A stretch of 64,000 nt of DNA from Bacteroidales bacterium (GTDB lineage Bacteria > Bacteroidota > Bacteroidia > Bacteroidales > UBA932): assembly GCA_017428035.1 (NCBI GenBank), contig JAFRRR010000061.1:41282-105281 (forward strand), in the 5' to 3' direction. Each line of letters opens with the position of its first letter. The stretch's first letter is position 1. Under the pieces are notes generated by a model. That model made no database searches and was not told the origin of the DNA. It saw only the letters and a list, made by a program, of their open reading frames with translations. The translations under genes were made by a program, and so were the position numbers. Below are positions 9,534-18,834 of the stretch, one piece after another.

Positions 9534-10355
9534 CTCCGCGGCCACGGGGAAGTGGTCGGAAACGAATTTGGATGTGCAGTACGATTGCGTAATCCGGCGG
9601 ATGCTCTTGCAGCCGGAGAAGCCCGAATAGAAGATATAGTCTATGTGGCGGTCGTCCATATTACGGCCCCAGTCGTGCCAGGTAGGGCCGTCATCGGCCT
9701 CGGCGGCGGAGGTCCAGGCGTCGGTCATCATCGCCCGCAAATCGGTAAGGCAGGGGTCATCGGGATAGACGTTGAAGTCGCCGCACAGAATCATGGGCCA
9801 GCCTTCTGGGTTCATCTCCCCTATCCTTTCCACCACAAGCGCCAGGCCATTTCGGCGCGCCTTCACTCCGACGTGGTCCAGATGGGTATTCACAAAGAAG
9901 AACCTTCTTCCACTGTCGATGACCTCCAGCAGTGTCCAGGTGGCCGTGCGCTTGCAGGCCGCATCCCAGCCGAAAGATGGCACGTCGGGCGTCTCGGAGA
10001 GCCAGTAGGTGCCCCAGTCTTTCAGTTCGAGCCTGGTTGTGTCATAGAGCACCGACATATGTTCGCCGCCGTGGATGCCGTCTTCACGACCTACTCCCAC
10101 ACATTGATACTGCGGGCAGCGCTCCACTATATATTCCAGCTGGAAGTCGTACGCCTCCTGAACGCCGAAAACCGCCGGGGCGACGTCAGCAATCATAGCC
10201 ACAGCAGCTTCCCGCCGGTTTTCCCAGTTGTTCAGGGAGTCCTGCTCCCGGGCCACGCCCAGGCGTACGTTGAAGGTCATCACAGAGAGCGTACCGGCCT
10301 TACGGCAGGACACGGCCGCAACCATCAAAACCAGAATCCAGATTATCCTTTTCAT
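9522..10355 (-). CDS. Secreted endonuclease/exonuclease/phosphatase-family lipoprotein
   Basis: A 277-residue EEP-fold metal-dependent phosphoesterase with a lipoprotein signal (hydrophobic N-terminus ending AVSC near residue 17). Catalytic landmarks: FNVRLG (Asn), VQEAYD (Glu), NTHLDHVG (His/Asp), CGDFNVYP (Asp/Asn) and the final SDHFPV. The family includes DNases, sphingomyelinases and sugar-phosphate phosphatases. In Bacteroidales such lipoproteins recur in polysaccharide utilisation loci. It starts 7 bp after the FAD oxidoreductase, so they are probably co-transcribed. The natural substrate cannot be read from sequence. Confidence 0.88.
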   Translation of the reverse strand: MKRIIWILVLMVAAVSCRKAGTLSVMTFNVRLGVAREQDSLNNWENRREAAVAMIADVAPAVFGVQEAYDFQLEYIVERCPQYQCVGVGREDGIHGGEHMSVLYDTTRLELKDWGTYWLSETPDVPSFGWDAACKRTATWTLLEVIDSGRRFFFVNTHLDHVGVKARRNGLALVVERIGEMNPEGWPMILCGDFNVYPDDPCLTDLRAMMTDAWTSAAEADDGPTWHDWGRNMDDRHIDYIFYSGFSGCKSIRRITQSYCTSKFVSDHFPVAAELEW

Positions 10356-10362
10356 AAAACTA

Positions 10363-10598
10363 TTACCAGATTATCTTAACCTTGACCCCATCGGGATTGT
10401 TGTCGAAGGTGAGAAGGTAGGTTTTGCTTAGGGCGTCCCAGCAGGCGGGGTCAAAACATTCGGCATCGCCCACCAGCACGCTCTTGGGCACCGAAGGGAG
10501 CAGGATTCTGGATGCGTTCACAGTTTCTATGGGACTTTTGGCTGTAAACGAGAATGTACGGCCTTTCCTTACGATGTCATAGGCACGGCTGGCGGCCG
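10363..10598. repeat. 236-bp direct repeat, copy A
   Basis: Aligned by eye with 35945-36180 without gaps; I count 17 mismatches (about 93% identity). It encodes the C-terminal end and stop codon of the FAD oxidoreductase. Upstream of 10598 the two genes are unrelated. Confidence 0.9.
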
Positions 10599-11952
10599 TA
10601 TCGGATGAAGGGTTCACGGTATTGACAATGCGTGGGCTGTTTGTGGAGTCTGCATCTTGGGAAGGGACGATATGACCAATGGCAGACAACTGCTCCTTGG
10701 CCAGGTCAAGGGGAACGTCGCGAGGGTCACAGCTGCGCTTTGCGGCAATGGCAGCGACTACCCCGGCAGCCTGTCCCATACCCATACAGGAAGCCTGCAC
10801 ACGCAAGGCAGAGTTAGCCCCATGGTCACTGGATACAGCCCTCCCTGCAACCAGCATATTCCCAACGCCTTTCGGAATCATGGCTTTGAGCGGAACAGAG
10901 CCTATTTTCCCTTCCTCCAAGAACACCAGACGAGCACCGGTGGTACCGGCTTTGTGCTCATCGACCATCCAATAGGACCAGCTGAGGGCATCCTCATCCG
11001 GAATGCCGCTCAGGTACTCGCTTTCTGTGATTGTCTTCTCTCCAACCACACGGCAGGTCTCACGGACACCCACCTCTCTTGCTGCCTTTACAACCTCAAC
11101 GTTCTCAAGCCCGGGCTGCTTGCGGATAAATGCTACGACCCTATTCATAGCCTCGACACCCCGGCGGTTTGTCTCCGCACGTGCTTCGGGAGTGGAATTA
11201 TCTGCACCAGGAATGTAACTTCCTGTCCCACCTCCTTTTTGGATAAACCAATCCATCCCCACATATATATCCGTGGGCAGAAGCTCCCCTTTTTCAATGG
11301 CATCCTGATGGGCCCTGACAACGGCCTGTGCGTCAAATGGGATACCCTGGGAGGACAGCCAAAAGAAGTACGACCCAGGTTGGCGGACATCGTCGGGCTC
11401 CCGGACTGTCTGCGCCCCTGCCAGGGACGCCACCGTAGCGTTGCCAGTTGCATCTACTACCTGCCGGCCAGTGACCGATCCAAATTTCCATCCTCTGATG
11501 CTCTTTTCTACAGACACCACTTCTGTGTCAAAGAAGATATCGACACCTGCTTCGCGCAATTTCCGCTCAGCCACCTTGGCATAAATGTCAGGATCCACAT
11601 GGACACAGCTCTCCACCCACTTATACGGATCCTGACGGGAAAAGTCCGGCAATGTTCCGCTAGCTTCTGTGACAGCTTCAGTGACCAGTTCCCAAACCGG
11701 CCCTGCAATTATCTGCCGCCGCCAGGCATAGAAAAGCCCCATGTCCACGACCTCAGCCTGGACAGTAGTCCCACCTATCAGGGTATCTCTTTCAATGAGG
11801 GCTACTTTTGCTCCCACCTCAGCCGCTCCCAACGCAGCCCCTATTCCGGCCGGGCCGCTCCCCACGACAACAACATCATAAGGCTCCTGTATGGAGCAGG
11901 ACCATATCAGAACAAGCAGAATGACGCCGAGAAGGAATAACCTTGTTTTCAT
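10363..11952 (-). CDS. Secreted FAD-dependent oxidoreductase with duplicated C-terminal module
   Basis: A 529-residue lipoprotein-type protein (signal ending LIWSC at about residue 19) with an FAD-binding Rossmann fold: VVVVGSGPAGIGAALGAAEVG near 28-48 and the adenine-binding IER at about 54-56. The middle region resembles the FAD_oxidored group, common beside glycoside hydrolases in Bacteroidota. The last 78 codons (10363-10598) are about 93% identical in DNA to the end of the hydrolase gene at 35945-38107 and form an independent C-terminal module, joined by a Ser/Asn/Pro-rich linker (about residues 435-450). Its role in PUL 1 may be oxidation or elimination on a sugar, but this is inference. 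Confidence 0.85.
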   Translation of the reverse strand: MKTRLFLLGVILLVLIWSCSIQEPYDVVVVGSGPAGIGAALGAAEVGAKVALIERDTLIGGTTVQAEVVDMGLFYAWRRQIIAGPVWELVTEAVTEASGTLPDFSRQDPYKWVESCVHVDPDIYAKVAERKLREAGVDIFFDTEVVSVEKSIRGWKFGSVTGRQVVDATGNATVASLAGAQTVREPDDVRQPGSYFFWLSSQGIPFDAQAVVRAHQDAIEKGELLPTDIYVGMDWFIQKGGGTGSYIPGADNSTPEARAETNRRGVEAMNRVVAFIRKQPGLENVEVVKAAREVGVRETCRVVGEKTITESEYLSGIPDEDALSWSYWMVDEHKAGTTGARLVFLEEGKIGSVPLKAMIPKGVGNMLVAGRAVSSDHGANSALRVQASCMGMGQAAGVVAAIAAKRSCDPRDVPLDLAKEQLSAIGHIVPSQDADSTNSPRIVNTVNPSSDTAASRAYDIVRKGRTFSFTAKSPIETVNASRILLPSVPKSVLVGDAECFDPACWDALSKTYLLTFDNNPDGVKVKIIW

Positions 11953-11994
11953 ATCAGGATAAGCCCCTTATTAATGTCTAATCAGTAATTTGAC

Positions 11995-12002
11995 CAAATA
12001 TA
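11995..12002 (-). promoter_or_regulatory. Candidate -7 element before the FAD oxidoreductase gene
   Basis: TATATTTG on the minus strand fits TAnnTTTG and would give a leader of about 40 nt. No TTG at proper spacing is seen. It sits in the 63-bp gap after a GH38 gene, so the FAD-oxidoreductase/phosphoesterase pair may have an internal start. Confidence 0.35.
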
Positions 12003-12015
12003 CGTATTTAGATGC

Positions 12016-14913
12016 TTAATCATCTATCATCAACCTTGTAATTGCGCTGAACTCCTCTGAATAATCACTTTTCGTTCCGTCCTTGTTGACGCTACGTATC
12101 CTATAATAATACCGCCGGTGGGAATCGAGTCCGGTATCTTCGTATCGGGCGACACGGTAAGGGATTCCATTATGCACCTCATTCCTGACTTCGCTTATGA
12201 AGGTCTCTTGCGAGCATTCAAAGCCAGGTTCAGTCGAGCGGTAGAGCTCGTAATGGTCAAAATCCTCGTCCATATTTGCGCCCCATAACAAATACAACTG
12301 TCCGTCATCATCCCCGTGCGTAGCACAAGGGCGCGTAATAAGTCCAGTGTACTCATATCCGTCGTTCAACGGCTTGGAGAACTTTATCTTCTTTCTTGGG
12401 GCTATGCGTAAAGTAACATATTCATAAGGCTTTACTGATATCTTGCCGTTTCTGATTATCTTGAGGTCGTTCTCCAGAATGTCAGCACGTACCATTCTAC
12501 TGTGCTTCAAAAAATCCCGGCATATGGCAGTTACGACGCTACGCCCTTCAGTCTCCTTGAGTCTCACGATAAACCCTCTTCCGTCCTCGGCAGCCTTTAC
12601 TGTTATGACTTGGATATTTGGCGCATCGGAGCAAATATGCTTTTCCAGTATAGAGTAATAAGGGTCGGTGACTTTTCTTGCCACATAAGGAATGTGTGCA
12701 TCTCGCCAAGAACCAGCATAAGAAGTAATTGCATAGCGGAAGCGTAGAGTCACCTCCTCGCAGTCGGGGTTATGCCTCTGCAACCAGTCGTTAAACACAT
12801 AACTATATAGCGCGCTCTTGCCTTCAGGAAGTTTTCCGAACGAGTAGCTTGTCTTGTCAGGGTGGATTTCGCCGAATTCCATCAGTGAGGAATCCCATTG
12901 TATAAGAGCAACGCCAAAATCTCCATTCTCGACAGACGACCATTCTCTCGCACCAACATAAGCATCAGTGCTATGACCGGTCAGGTCTTTGTAGGGTTCC
13001 ATCACAGGGCCGTTCAGTTGGGCATAAAACCGTGCATTATCGACAGCGAACGGAAACTGGTAATACCCATACCGATAGTACCGGTGATTATTGAAGAGAT
13101 CGGTTGGATGCTTCAGTTCATTGTCAATGTATATGAGCTTTTCATTCTTTGCCAGGCTTACGGTTTGCATAATCTCTGCTCCAAGCAAAGATGGATCGCA
13201 CCAATTCAGGTGATTGTCCCGTGTATATAGGAACTTGTTCGCCTCCCCGTTGAGCAGTTCCCGGTCCAGCTCTTTGTCGTATATAGAAGTAATTATACCG
13301 TCCTCGGTGACGGATATCTTGTAATAGCTATTCTCGACGGTTTTTCCATTGGCCGGGATGATGTCCGGCCCTTTCGGCTCGGCATACCCAAGTTGCTCCA
13401 ACGCTTCTCCCAGAATCGTGCCTGCAGTTGCTCTGGCCTTGTTAATCCAGTCCCGGTGCTGGAGCCATGTTTCAAATACACCTCTGCCCCTGTATCCCGA
13501 CGTGCCATAGGAATGCTCATCGTTCATGATAAGGTGCCACCAGGCCCGCTTGAGATCATCATGTGGGTATGCATCTTGGCTCTTTGCTGATGCCACGGAA
13601 ATCAGCGCCTCCGCTTCCTGCAAGAGACGGTCAGCCTCGAACTTGTCTGCAAGGAGCTCTGGTGTGGAGGCCGGATGCTGAAGCCATCCGCTTGTAATTT
13701 CTCCGCGCAGTGTCGGGATGTATTCACCATAATGCTCCCGAAGATAGTCAAATGGCATTTCAAGGTCTCCAAGAGTGCTGAATGTTGGAGTTTCCCATAT
13801 ATCGTTCCACTGCTTGAAAAAATCCGCTATCTGCCTGTTTGCTGGTTCGTCATCTGTATAGTTTGCAGCCAGCCAGATGTCATACGGATAACGTTCTTCC
13901 AGATTTTTCAGCCTGACAGCCGTCATCTCCATCACATTCTCCATGCTCTTTCTCGGTCCGGAAGGTTCCAGCCCGAACGAGTGCAAACCGGTGCCATATT
14001 GAGTGGAGGCCCAAACGAGAATCTTGGACGAAGAATCGGGGGATTCCCAGAAAAAGACCATAGGCAATGGAGATGAGTATCTTACATCGATACGGTTTCC
14101 ACCACCACCAGCATCCGGATTAAGGACGTATAAGTCCATAGAAGTATCACAGGGCCAGATGGTTGAAGGGAAAGGATTCCATTGGTTTGGCGCGAAAACT
14201 ATGTTTTCGATTCCAGCTTCAGCATATGGAGCCACCACCGACCAGCTGATTCCTGGATTGTCAATCATCATCATCGTCTTGGAATCAATGCCCCAATTGT
14301 CCTCAAGATATTTCTTGGTGTATATAGAACGGCACAGTTCCTCATAGCCATAGACATGCGTATGGTTACCTGCGCAGGTTGCACCGACATCAAATCTGCC
14401 TCGTTTAAAGTACCGGGACACTATCCTTTCGGCCTCTTCCTGTCCCATATCCTGCGGATAGTTATGCCAGAACCAGTACCCTTCCATTATGTAGCGATAG
14501 GCAGAGGGGTCGTTGTCCCCTAGCTCATCTGCATCTACGATTGCGGCGGCATCACGGATAATCTTTACGGTACCTTGGCGTTGAATGTACTGGGAGTTGT
14601 GAAGACCGATGTCTGTGTGCGAGGATTTGATACAGTAGATTTTCCACGGACGCACTTCAGGCACCCCTTGCGGCAGCTCTGATACTGGAACAAGCTCGAA
14701 TACTTCATTCCCGCCTGGACCCTTGTAACTGGCCAGCCTTCTGCCATCCCGTGTCACCATCGAATAATATGTCATCGCCCGGTCCTCATCCACGGCAGAA
14801 TTATCAGATTGATGAAGGGCCGTGTGGGATGAGAAGGCCTCAGATAGGAACAGGTTTGAAGATACTGTCAGCCCGGCTAACAATACAAATAAAAGCCAAA
14901 GATGCCTTCGCAT
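12016..14913 (-). CDS. GH38-type alpha-mannosidase-like glycoside hydrolase with C-terminal Fn3-like domain
   Basis: A secreted 965-residue protein. The zinc-binding start of GH38 is seen as SSHTDIG (His99, Asp101); MMIDNPGIS places the candidate nucleophile at Asp218; and MNDEHSYGTS near residue 490 matches the late metal-ligand His segment. A middle helical region is followed by beta-sandwich domains and, from about residue 850, a fibronectin type III-like domain (LYLLWGAN, HYELYRS, YYYRIRSVNKDG). GH38 enzymes cleave alpha-mannosides; divergent members could accept other sugars. It lies 28 bp behind the GH92 gene in PUL 1. The signal peptide is hydrophobic without a Cys lipobox, so probably periplasmic. 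Confidence 0.85.
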   Translation of the reverse strand: MRRHLWLLFVLLAGLTVSSNLFLSEAFSSHTALHQSDNSAVDEDRAMTYYSMVTRDGRRLASYKGPGGNEVFELVPVSELPQGVPEVRPWKIYCIKSSHTDIGLHNSQYIQRQGTVKIIRDAAAIVDADELGDNDPSAYRYIMEGYWFWHNYPQDMGQEEAERIVSRYFKRGRFDVGATCAGNHTHVYGYEELCRSIYTKKYLEDNWGIDSKTMMMIDNPGISWSVVAPYAEAGIENIVFAPNQWNPFPSTIWPCDTSMDLYVLNPDAGGGGNRIDVRYSSPLPMVFFWESPDSSSKILVWASTQYGTGLHSFGLEPSGPRKSMENVMEMTAVRLKNLEERYPYDIWLAANYTDDEPANRQIADFFKQWNDIWETPTFSTLGDLEMPFDYLREHYGEYIPTLRGEITSGWLQHPASTPELLADKFEADRLLQEAEALISVASAKSQDAYPHDDLKRAWWHLIMNDEHSYGTSGYRGRGVFETWLQHRDWINKARATAGTILGEALEQLGYAEPKGPDIIPANGKTVENSYYKISVTEDGIITSIYDKELDRELLNGEANKFLYTRDNHLNWCDPSLLGAEIMQTVSLAKNEKLIYIDNELKHPTDLFNNHRYYRYGYYQFPFAVDNARFYAQLNGPVMEPYKDLTGHSTDAYVGAREWSSVENGDFGVALIQWDSSLMEFGEIHPDKTSYSFGKLPEGKSALYSYVFNDWLQRHNPDCEEVTLRFRYAITSYAGSWRDAHIPYVARKVTDPYYSILEKHICSDAPNIQVITVKAAEDGRGFIVRLKETEGRSVVTAICRDFLKHSRMVRADILENDLKIIRNGKISVKPYEYVTLRIAPRKKIKFSKPLNDGYEYTGLITRPCATHGDDDGQLYLLWGANMDEDFDHYELYRSTEPGFECSQETFISEVRNEVHNGIPYRVARYEDTGLDSHRRYYYRIRSVNKDGTKSDYSEEFSAITRLMIDD

Positions 14914-14941
14914 ATAATTATTAATCTAGTTAGTAACCTGA

Positions 14942-17900
14942 CTATGGTATTTCTACGCCCCAATCAGTATTCGGTTCCGGCCCCATCTCCAACTCTAGAA
15001 CCCCTCCACCCAACAATTCGGATGCGGGGAAACGGAATGAATTCAAAGGCTTCCCATTGAGGACAGCACTCTTAATGTATATATTTTTGCGGGAAGCCCC
15101 GTTTGCCTTGATCACAAACTTGTCTCCGCGGCCATAACGACCGCCAAGGTGGATTTTAACCTCTTCAAAGGCCGGACTCGCAATCTCATACATAGGCATA
15201 ACGCTACAGCCTCCGTCCATCTGGAACAAACCGATTGAAGCCAAGACCGCCCAAGCGCTCATCTGCCCCTGGTCTTCGTCGCCAAGATAGGCATTTGCGA
15301 AGCCGCAACCATAGTAGCGGTCAAGGATGGATCGGCTCCACAGCTGAGTATTCCACGGCTGACCAGCATAATTGAAGAGGAAAGCGAAATGCATTGACTG
15401 CTGGTTGCCATGACAGACCGGGTGATCCCAACACTGGTCGTTTGGAGCGTTGAACCGCCAGGGCTCATCCTGGTTAAATCCCCAAAGAAGCCTTTCGGTG
15501 AATCTTTCTTTTCCTATCATATCTACCAATGCCGGAACGTCCTGCGGCACGAAGAATGTCAGCTGCCAGGCGTTGCCCTCTACATAGTGGTAGTTTGCAC
15601 CGCTGCGGAAAGCATCGAAATCTGCCGCCCACTCTCCCCTGCTGTCTTTCATCTGGCACCAGCCCTCGTCGCTGATAACGTTTTTCCACCAGTAGCCCCT
15701 GTCGTTGAATGTAGCATATAAGTCATTTCGGCCAAGGGATTTGGCCAACTGACCGACAGTCCAGTCATCGTAGGAATACTCCATGGTATTGGAGAAGCGC
15801 CCCAGATCGTATGGAACGTAATGATGCTTCATATACGGCACCAGGTCGCGGTTTCCGGCAAAACCCTTGAACACCTTTTGCGCAGGGGTCGTCTGCATTT
15901 TGACGGCAGCTTCGAGAGCCTTCTCTCCGTCGAAGTCCCGGATGCCCATCTGCCAGGCGCTGACGATGAGCGGAATCTCATGCTCCGCTACCATCACGGG
16001 AATGTAATTCAGTCCTGCAGGACCCTTCGCAAGCCACCCGTTGGCATCGTACATGTCCAGTTCGGAGCGGACCCAGCGAGAAGTCCATTCGGGGGTAATC
16101 AGATTCCATAGCGGGTTGAGGTTCCAGAATGAATTCCAGAAGGCGTCGCTGCCGAGCATCACGTCCCGGGCCGGGTCGGCGACTCTGCGCACCTTCCCGT
16201 CTGTAGAAACCCATTCGCCATTGCAGTCGCTCCATATGTTGCGGCTGCAGATGGACCGGTAAAGATTGTTGTAAAAGCGCGTTTTCTCCAAAGCATCGTC
16301 GCTGGTGACCTGAAGTCGCGCAAAAATATTATTCCAGGCATCTATGTTGTTCTGCACCACGGCATCAAAGTTCCAGGCGAAGGGACGGATGATTTCCGTC
16401 TCCAGATTCTCTGCCGCATTGGCCGTGCTCACCAGGGAGATGCCGCTGCGCACCTGGACAGACTGCCCGGCTGCCACATCGAATTCGGCATAAATGCCGG
16501 CAAGGTCACAAGCGCCCCACTGATGGCCGGTCACATTTTCAAATACAGTGTCGTTCGACCAGCAGCCAACCCTGACGGCAGGCTTGTCAAACTCAATGAC
16601 AAAATGCACCCGGTAGTCCTGGTCTGCATCGTAGCTCCAGACATTGGGCGAAAACTCATGGCAATAGCCCTCCATGCGGGTTGACGACACCATGCGGAAA
16701 GAAGCATCCTTAATGTTGAGGGGATACTCGGCCTGAGGCTTGAGCTCAATCAGTACACGCCCATCGCCCCTGTCTTTGGGGAAGGTAAAGCGTTCGAAAC
16801 CGCAGCGGGTCGTAGCGCTCATTTCGGCCAGTATGTCATAGTCTGTCAGGCGGACGCTGTAACAACCTATGCCCGCCTTCTCGGAGCGCTTGTCGATGCG
16901 GGAACGATAGCCCTCGTCTGGGCTTAGCTGGTCGCCCACCACAGTCTTCAAAGGGCCGTTCGTCGCCATAATCCCAAGGCCGGCAAGGGTCCATTCGTGG
17001 ATATGGCTGAAACAGCCGACACTCTCGAAAGACGGCTGGTAGCCCGCCTGCCAGCCCGGGTTCTGATTGTCCGGGCTCAGCTTGACCATGCTGAAGGGCA
17101 TCCAAGGCCCGGGCGCAATCATCCAGCGGGAGTGGGCAGTGCCGATGCGGGTATCTACATATCCGGCAGGCGTCTGTTGCGCCTGGGGCGAGCGGACTAT
17201 CCGCCCGGCGGCTATCTTTTTCCCGTCACAATATATGCGATAGCGGCTCTTTCTGGCCGCAGACACAGCCGGCATGGGGGCTTCCAGCTGGTAGCGGCCT
17301 TTCTCCACTGTCTTTTTCATAATTGTTTTGCCGTCCAGCCGCACTTCCACCTCCGGCGAGGCGGACAGGTGCTCCAGATCGACCAGCAGCGGCTGTACAT
17401 CCTTGCCCAACTGATACGGAGCCGGAGAAATGTCGCGTATGAAAACCTTAGACGGACGCAAAATCTTCAAGCGGGACGGACCCAGCAGTTCTATTTGGTC
17501 GAAGAGTATCCACGAACCCTCCAAAACGGTGATTACAATCTGGTTGGAGCCTTTGCGGAGTGCGGTACCCTTAAGCGGGACAGCCATGGTATAGGGCGTA
17601 GCGTCTGTCAGCTTGCCGCAGAGTGAGAGTGTATCTACAACCGGCTCGGTCGGGCTGGGCTTTGGCTGTGCGGAGAAATCCACACCGACCTTCTGCAGCT
17701 GGATTTTAGCATCCGACTCATTGACGCTCACCTTTACCAGAGGCAAGAAGCGGCCGGAATAATCGGACAGATGTATATTCAGCAGATAGTCCTTATCCGC
17801 CTTTGGATTGGCTCCCAACTCAAACAGAATCGTGACGCAGTGGGTACGCCATCCCGAAGTATCCCATGTTCCGCCCCAGGTATCCACCGGTCCGGGGAGC

Positions 17901-18136
17901 ACGTAGGGGAAGTCTTTTTCTGCAGAGGAATATCCGACTATATAGTACTTGTCCTCATAGCCAAAATCGTTTTCAAGAAAGGCTCTGAATCTGTCCGGTG
18001 CCAGCGCGAACCCGCCCGGCGTACCGTCTTTCTGACCTATCTGCCAAATAACTCTGTCCGGAGTCTTCGCATGTGCAGAGACTGAAGCGAAAGCCAGAAT
18101 GGCTATCGCCCAAATGAATAATTTACGTCTGAACAT
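14942..18136 (-). CDS. GH92-family exo-alpha-mannosidase with extra N-terminal domain
   Basis: Calcium-dependent exo-acting alpha-mannosidase family. In this 1064-residue protein the GH92 core starts near residue 320 with VDTRIGTAHS and PFSMVKLSPDNQ, continues with CFSHIHEWTLAG, the GNQQSMHFAFLFNYAGQPW segment, and ends with GDEDQGQMSAWAVL, carrying the catalytic Asp pair. A signal peptide (residues 1-23, ending SAHA) gives periplasmic export. The 300-residue N-terminal extension contains VIWQIGQKDGTPGGF and PVDTWGGTWDT, reminiscent of the C-terminal beta-sandwich domains of rhamnogalacturonan lyases; this match is from memory and tentative. It starts 5 bp after the reactivation protein, tying mannosidase and methyl-transfer genes into one operon. 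Confidence 0.9.
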   Translation of the reverse strand: MFRRKLFIWAIAILAFASVSAHAKTPDRVIWQIGQKDGTPGGFALAPDRFRAFLENDFGYEDKYYIVGYSSAEKDFPYVLPGPVDTWGGTWDTSGWRTHCVTILFELGANPKADKDYLLNIHLSDYSGRFLPLVKVSVNESDAKIQLQKVGVDFSAQPKPSPTEPVVDTLSLCGKLTDATPYTMAVPLKGTALRKGSNQIVITVLEGSWILFDQIELLGPSRLKILRPSKVFIRDISPAPYQLGKDVQPLLVDLEHLSASPEVEVRLDGKTIMKKTVEKGRYQLEAPMPAVSAARKSRYRIYCDGKKIAAGRIVRSPQAQQTPAGYVDTRIGTAHSRWMIAPGPWMPFSMVKLSPDNQNPGWQAGYQPSFESVGCFSHIHEWTLAGLGIMATNGPLKTVVGDQLSPDEGYRSRIDKRSEKAGIGCYSVRLTDYDILAEMSATTRCGFERFTFPKDRGDGRVLIELKPQAEYPLNIKDASFRMVSSTRMEGYCHEFSPNVWSYDADQDYRVHFVIEFDKPAVRVGCWSNDTVFENVTGHQWGACDLAGIYAEFDVAAGQSVQVRSGISLVSTANAAENLETEIIRPFAWNFDAVVQNNIDAWNNIFARLQVTSDDALEKTRFYNNLYRSICSRNIWSDCNGEWVSTDGKVRRVADPARDVMLGSDAFWNSFWNLNPLWNLITPEWTSRWVRSELDMYDANGWLAKGPAGLNYIPVMVAEHEIPLIVSAWQMGIRDFDGEKALEAAVKMQTTPAQKVFKGFAGNRDLVPYMKHHYVPYDLGRFSNTMEYSYDDWTVGQLAKSLGRNDLYATFNDRGYWWKNVISDEGWCQMKDSRGEWAADFDAFRSGANYHYVEGNAWQLTFFVPQDVPALVDMIGKERFTERLLWGFNQDEPWRFNAPNDQCWDHPVCHGNQQSMHFAFLFNYAGQPWNTQLWSRSILDRYYGCGFANAYLGDEDQGQMSAWAVLASIGLFQMDGGCSVMPMYEIASPAFEEVKIHLGGRYGRGDKFVIKANGASRKNIYIKSAVLNGKPLNSFRFPASELLGGGVLELEMGPEPNTDWGVEIP

Positions 18137-18141
18137 GATTT

Positions 18142-18834
18142 CTAACTATCCTTGCGTCTGAAACAGTCCTTCTTGCGGCACACATCGCAACGGTACGGCT
18201 GGCTGAGCACATCGCGGCCAATCCCGATGACGCTGCTGACGGATTTGAGCGGGAGCATCAGGCTGGAATCCGTGAGAGTCACTCCGCAAAAATCTTTCGG
18301 AAGCAAGGCGAACAAAGCCTGCTGCTCCCTGACATGCCAGCCGCAATACCCAGGGCTATAAGAATTTGTAATACTGCAACCCTCTTTTGCGACCCTTTGG
18401 GCAAGGACCTTTTTGGTTTTATCAACTACCGCCTCTGCGACGACAGAGCCTATGCCGTCTGCCACAAAGGCTTCCATAACATCTCCCGAAACACGATAGG
18501 ACTGGATCCATTCATCCATTTCCAGTCCTACCGTGGCGAGAATAATAGAGAAAACGTCACATCCTTTCAAGAAATGTGAGATGATGCCGCCCGGGGCGAA
18601 CCAGTTGCCTGAGAGTCTCAGACGCGGTCCTTCAACCGCTCCGTCCAGTATTCTGATGCCGGCACGCGGGCGACAAATATTATCTGCCTCCGCCAGGAGG
18701 CGATTAATCAAAGCCAATGCGTCTGCCTGCGGCTCGGAAGTACCGTATCCCAGTGTGGAATAAAGTTCAGCGCGGGAAAGCTCAAGATCCGAATAGCGGA
18801 TTGATATTTCAGAGCCGGAGTCGGGCATTTGCAT
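18142..18834 (-). CDS. Stand-alone MetH-activation-domain protein, corrinoid reactivation
   Basis: Resembles the SAM-binding reactivation domain of cobalamin-dependent methionine synthase, which remethylates oxidised cob(II)alamin, but here as a free 230-residue protein. Landmarks are SPGYCGWHVREQ (160-171), the equivalent of the RxxxGY SAM-binding motif, and the GVTLTDSSLML segment (184-194). A C-terminal Cys cluster (Cys216, Cys219, Cys224 in YRCDVCRKKDC) may bind metal. It overlaps the preceding methyltransferase gene by one base (TAATG). Its neighbours supply a corrinoid protein and two methyltransferases, so it most likely reactivates that corrinoid protein. It is not the ferredoxin-type RACE/RamA activator. 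Confidence 0.85.
   Translation of the reverse strand: MQMPDSGSEISIRYSDLELSRAELYSTLGYGTSEPQADALALINRLLAEADNICRPRAGIRILDGAVEGPRLRLSGNWFAPGGIISHFLKGCDVFSIILATVGLEMDEWIQSYRVSGDVMEAFVADGIGSVVAEAVVDKTKKVLAQRVAKEGCSITNSYSPGYCGWHVREQQALFALLPKDFCGVTLTDSSLMLPLKSVSSVIGIGRDVLSQPYRCDVCRKKDCFRRKDS

Noticed and set aside
10657..11940. 427-codon frame antisense to the FAD oxidoreductase
   Set aside because: The minus-strand protein has FAD-binding motifs and a signal peptide; the plus-strand frame has none.
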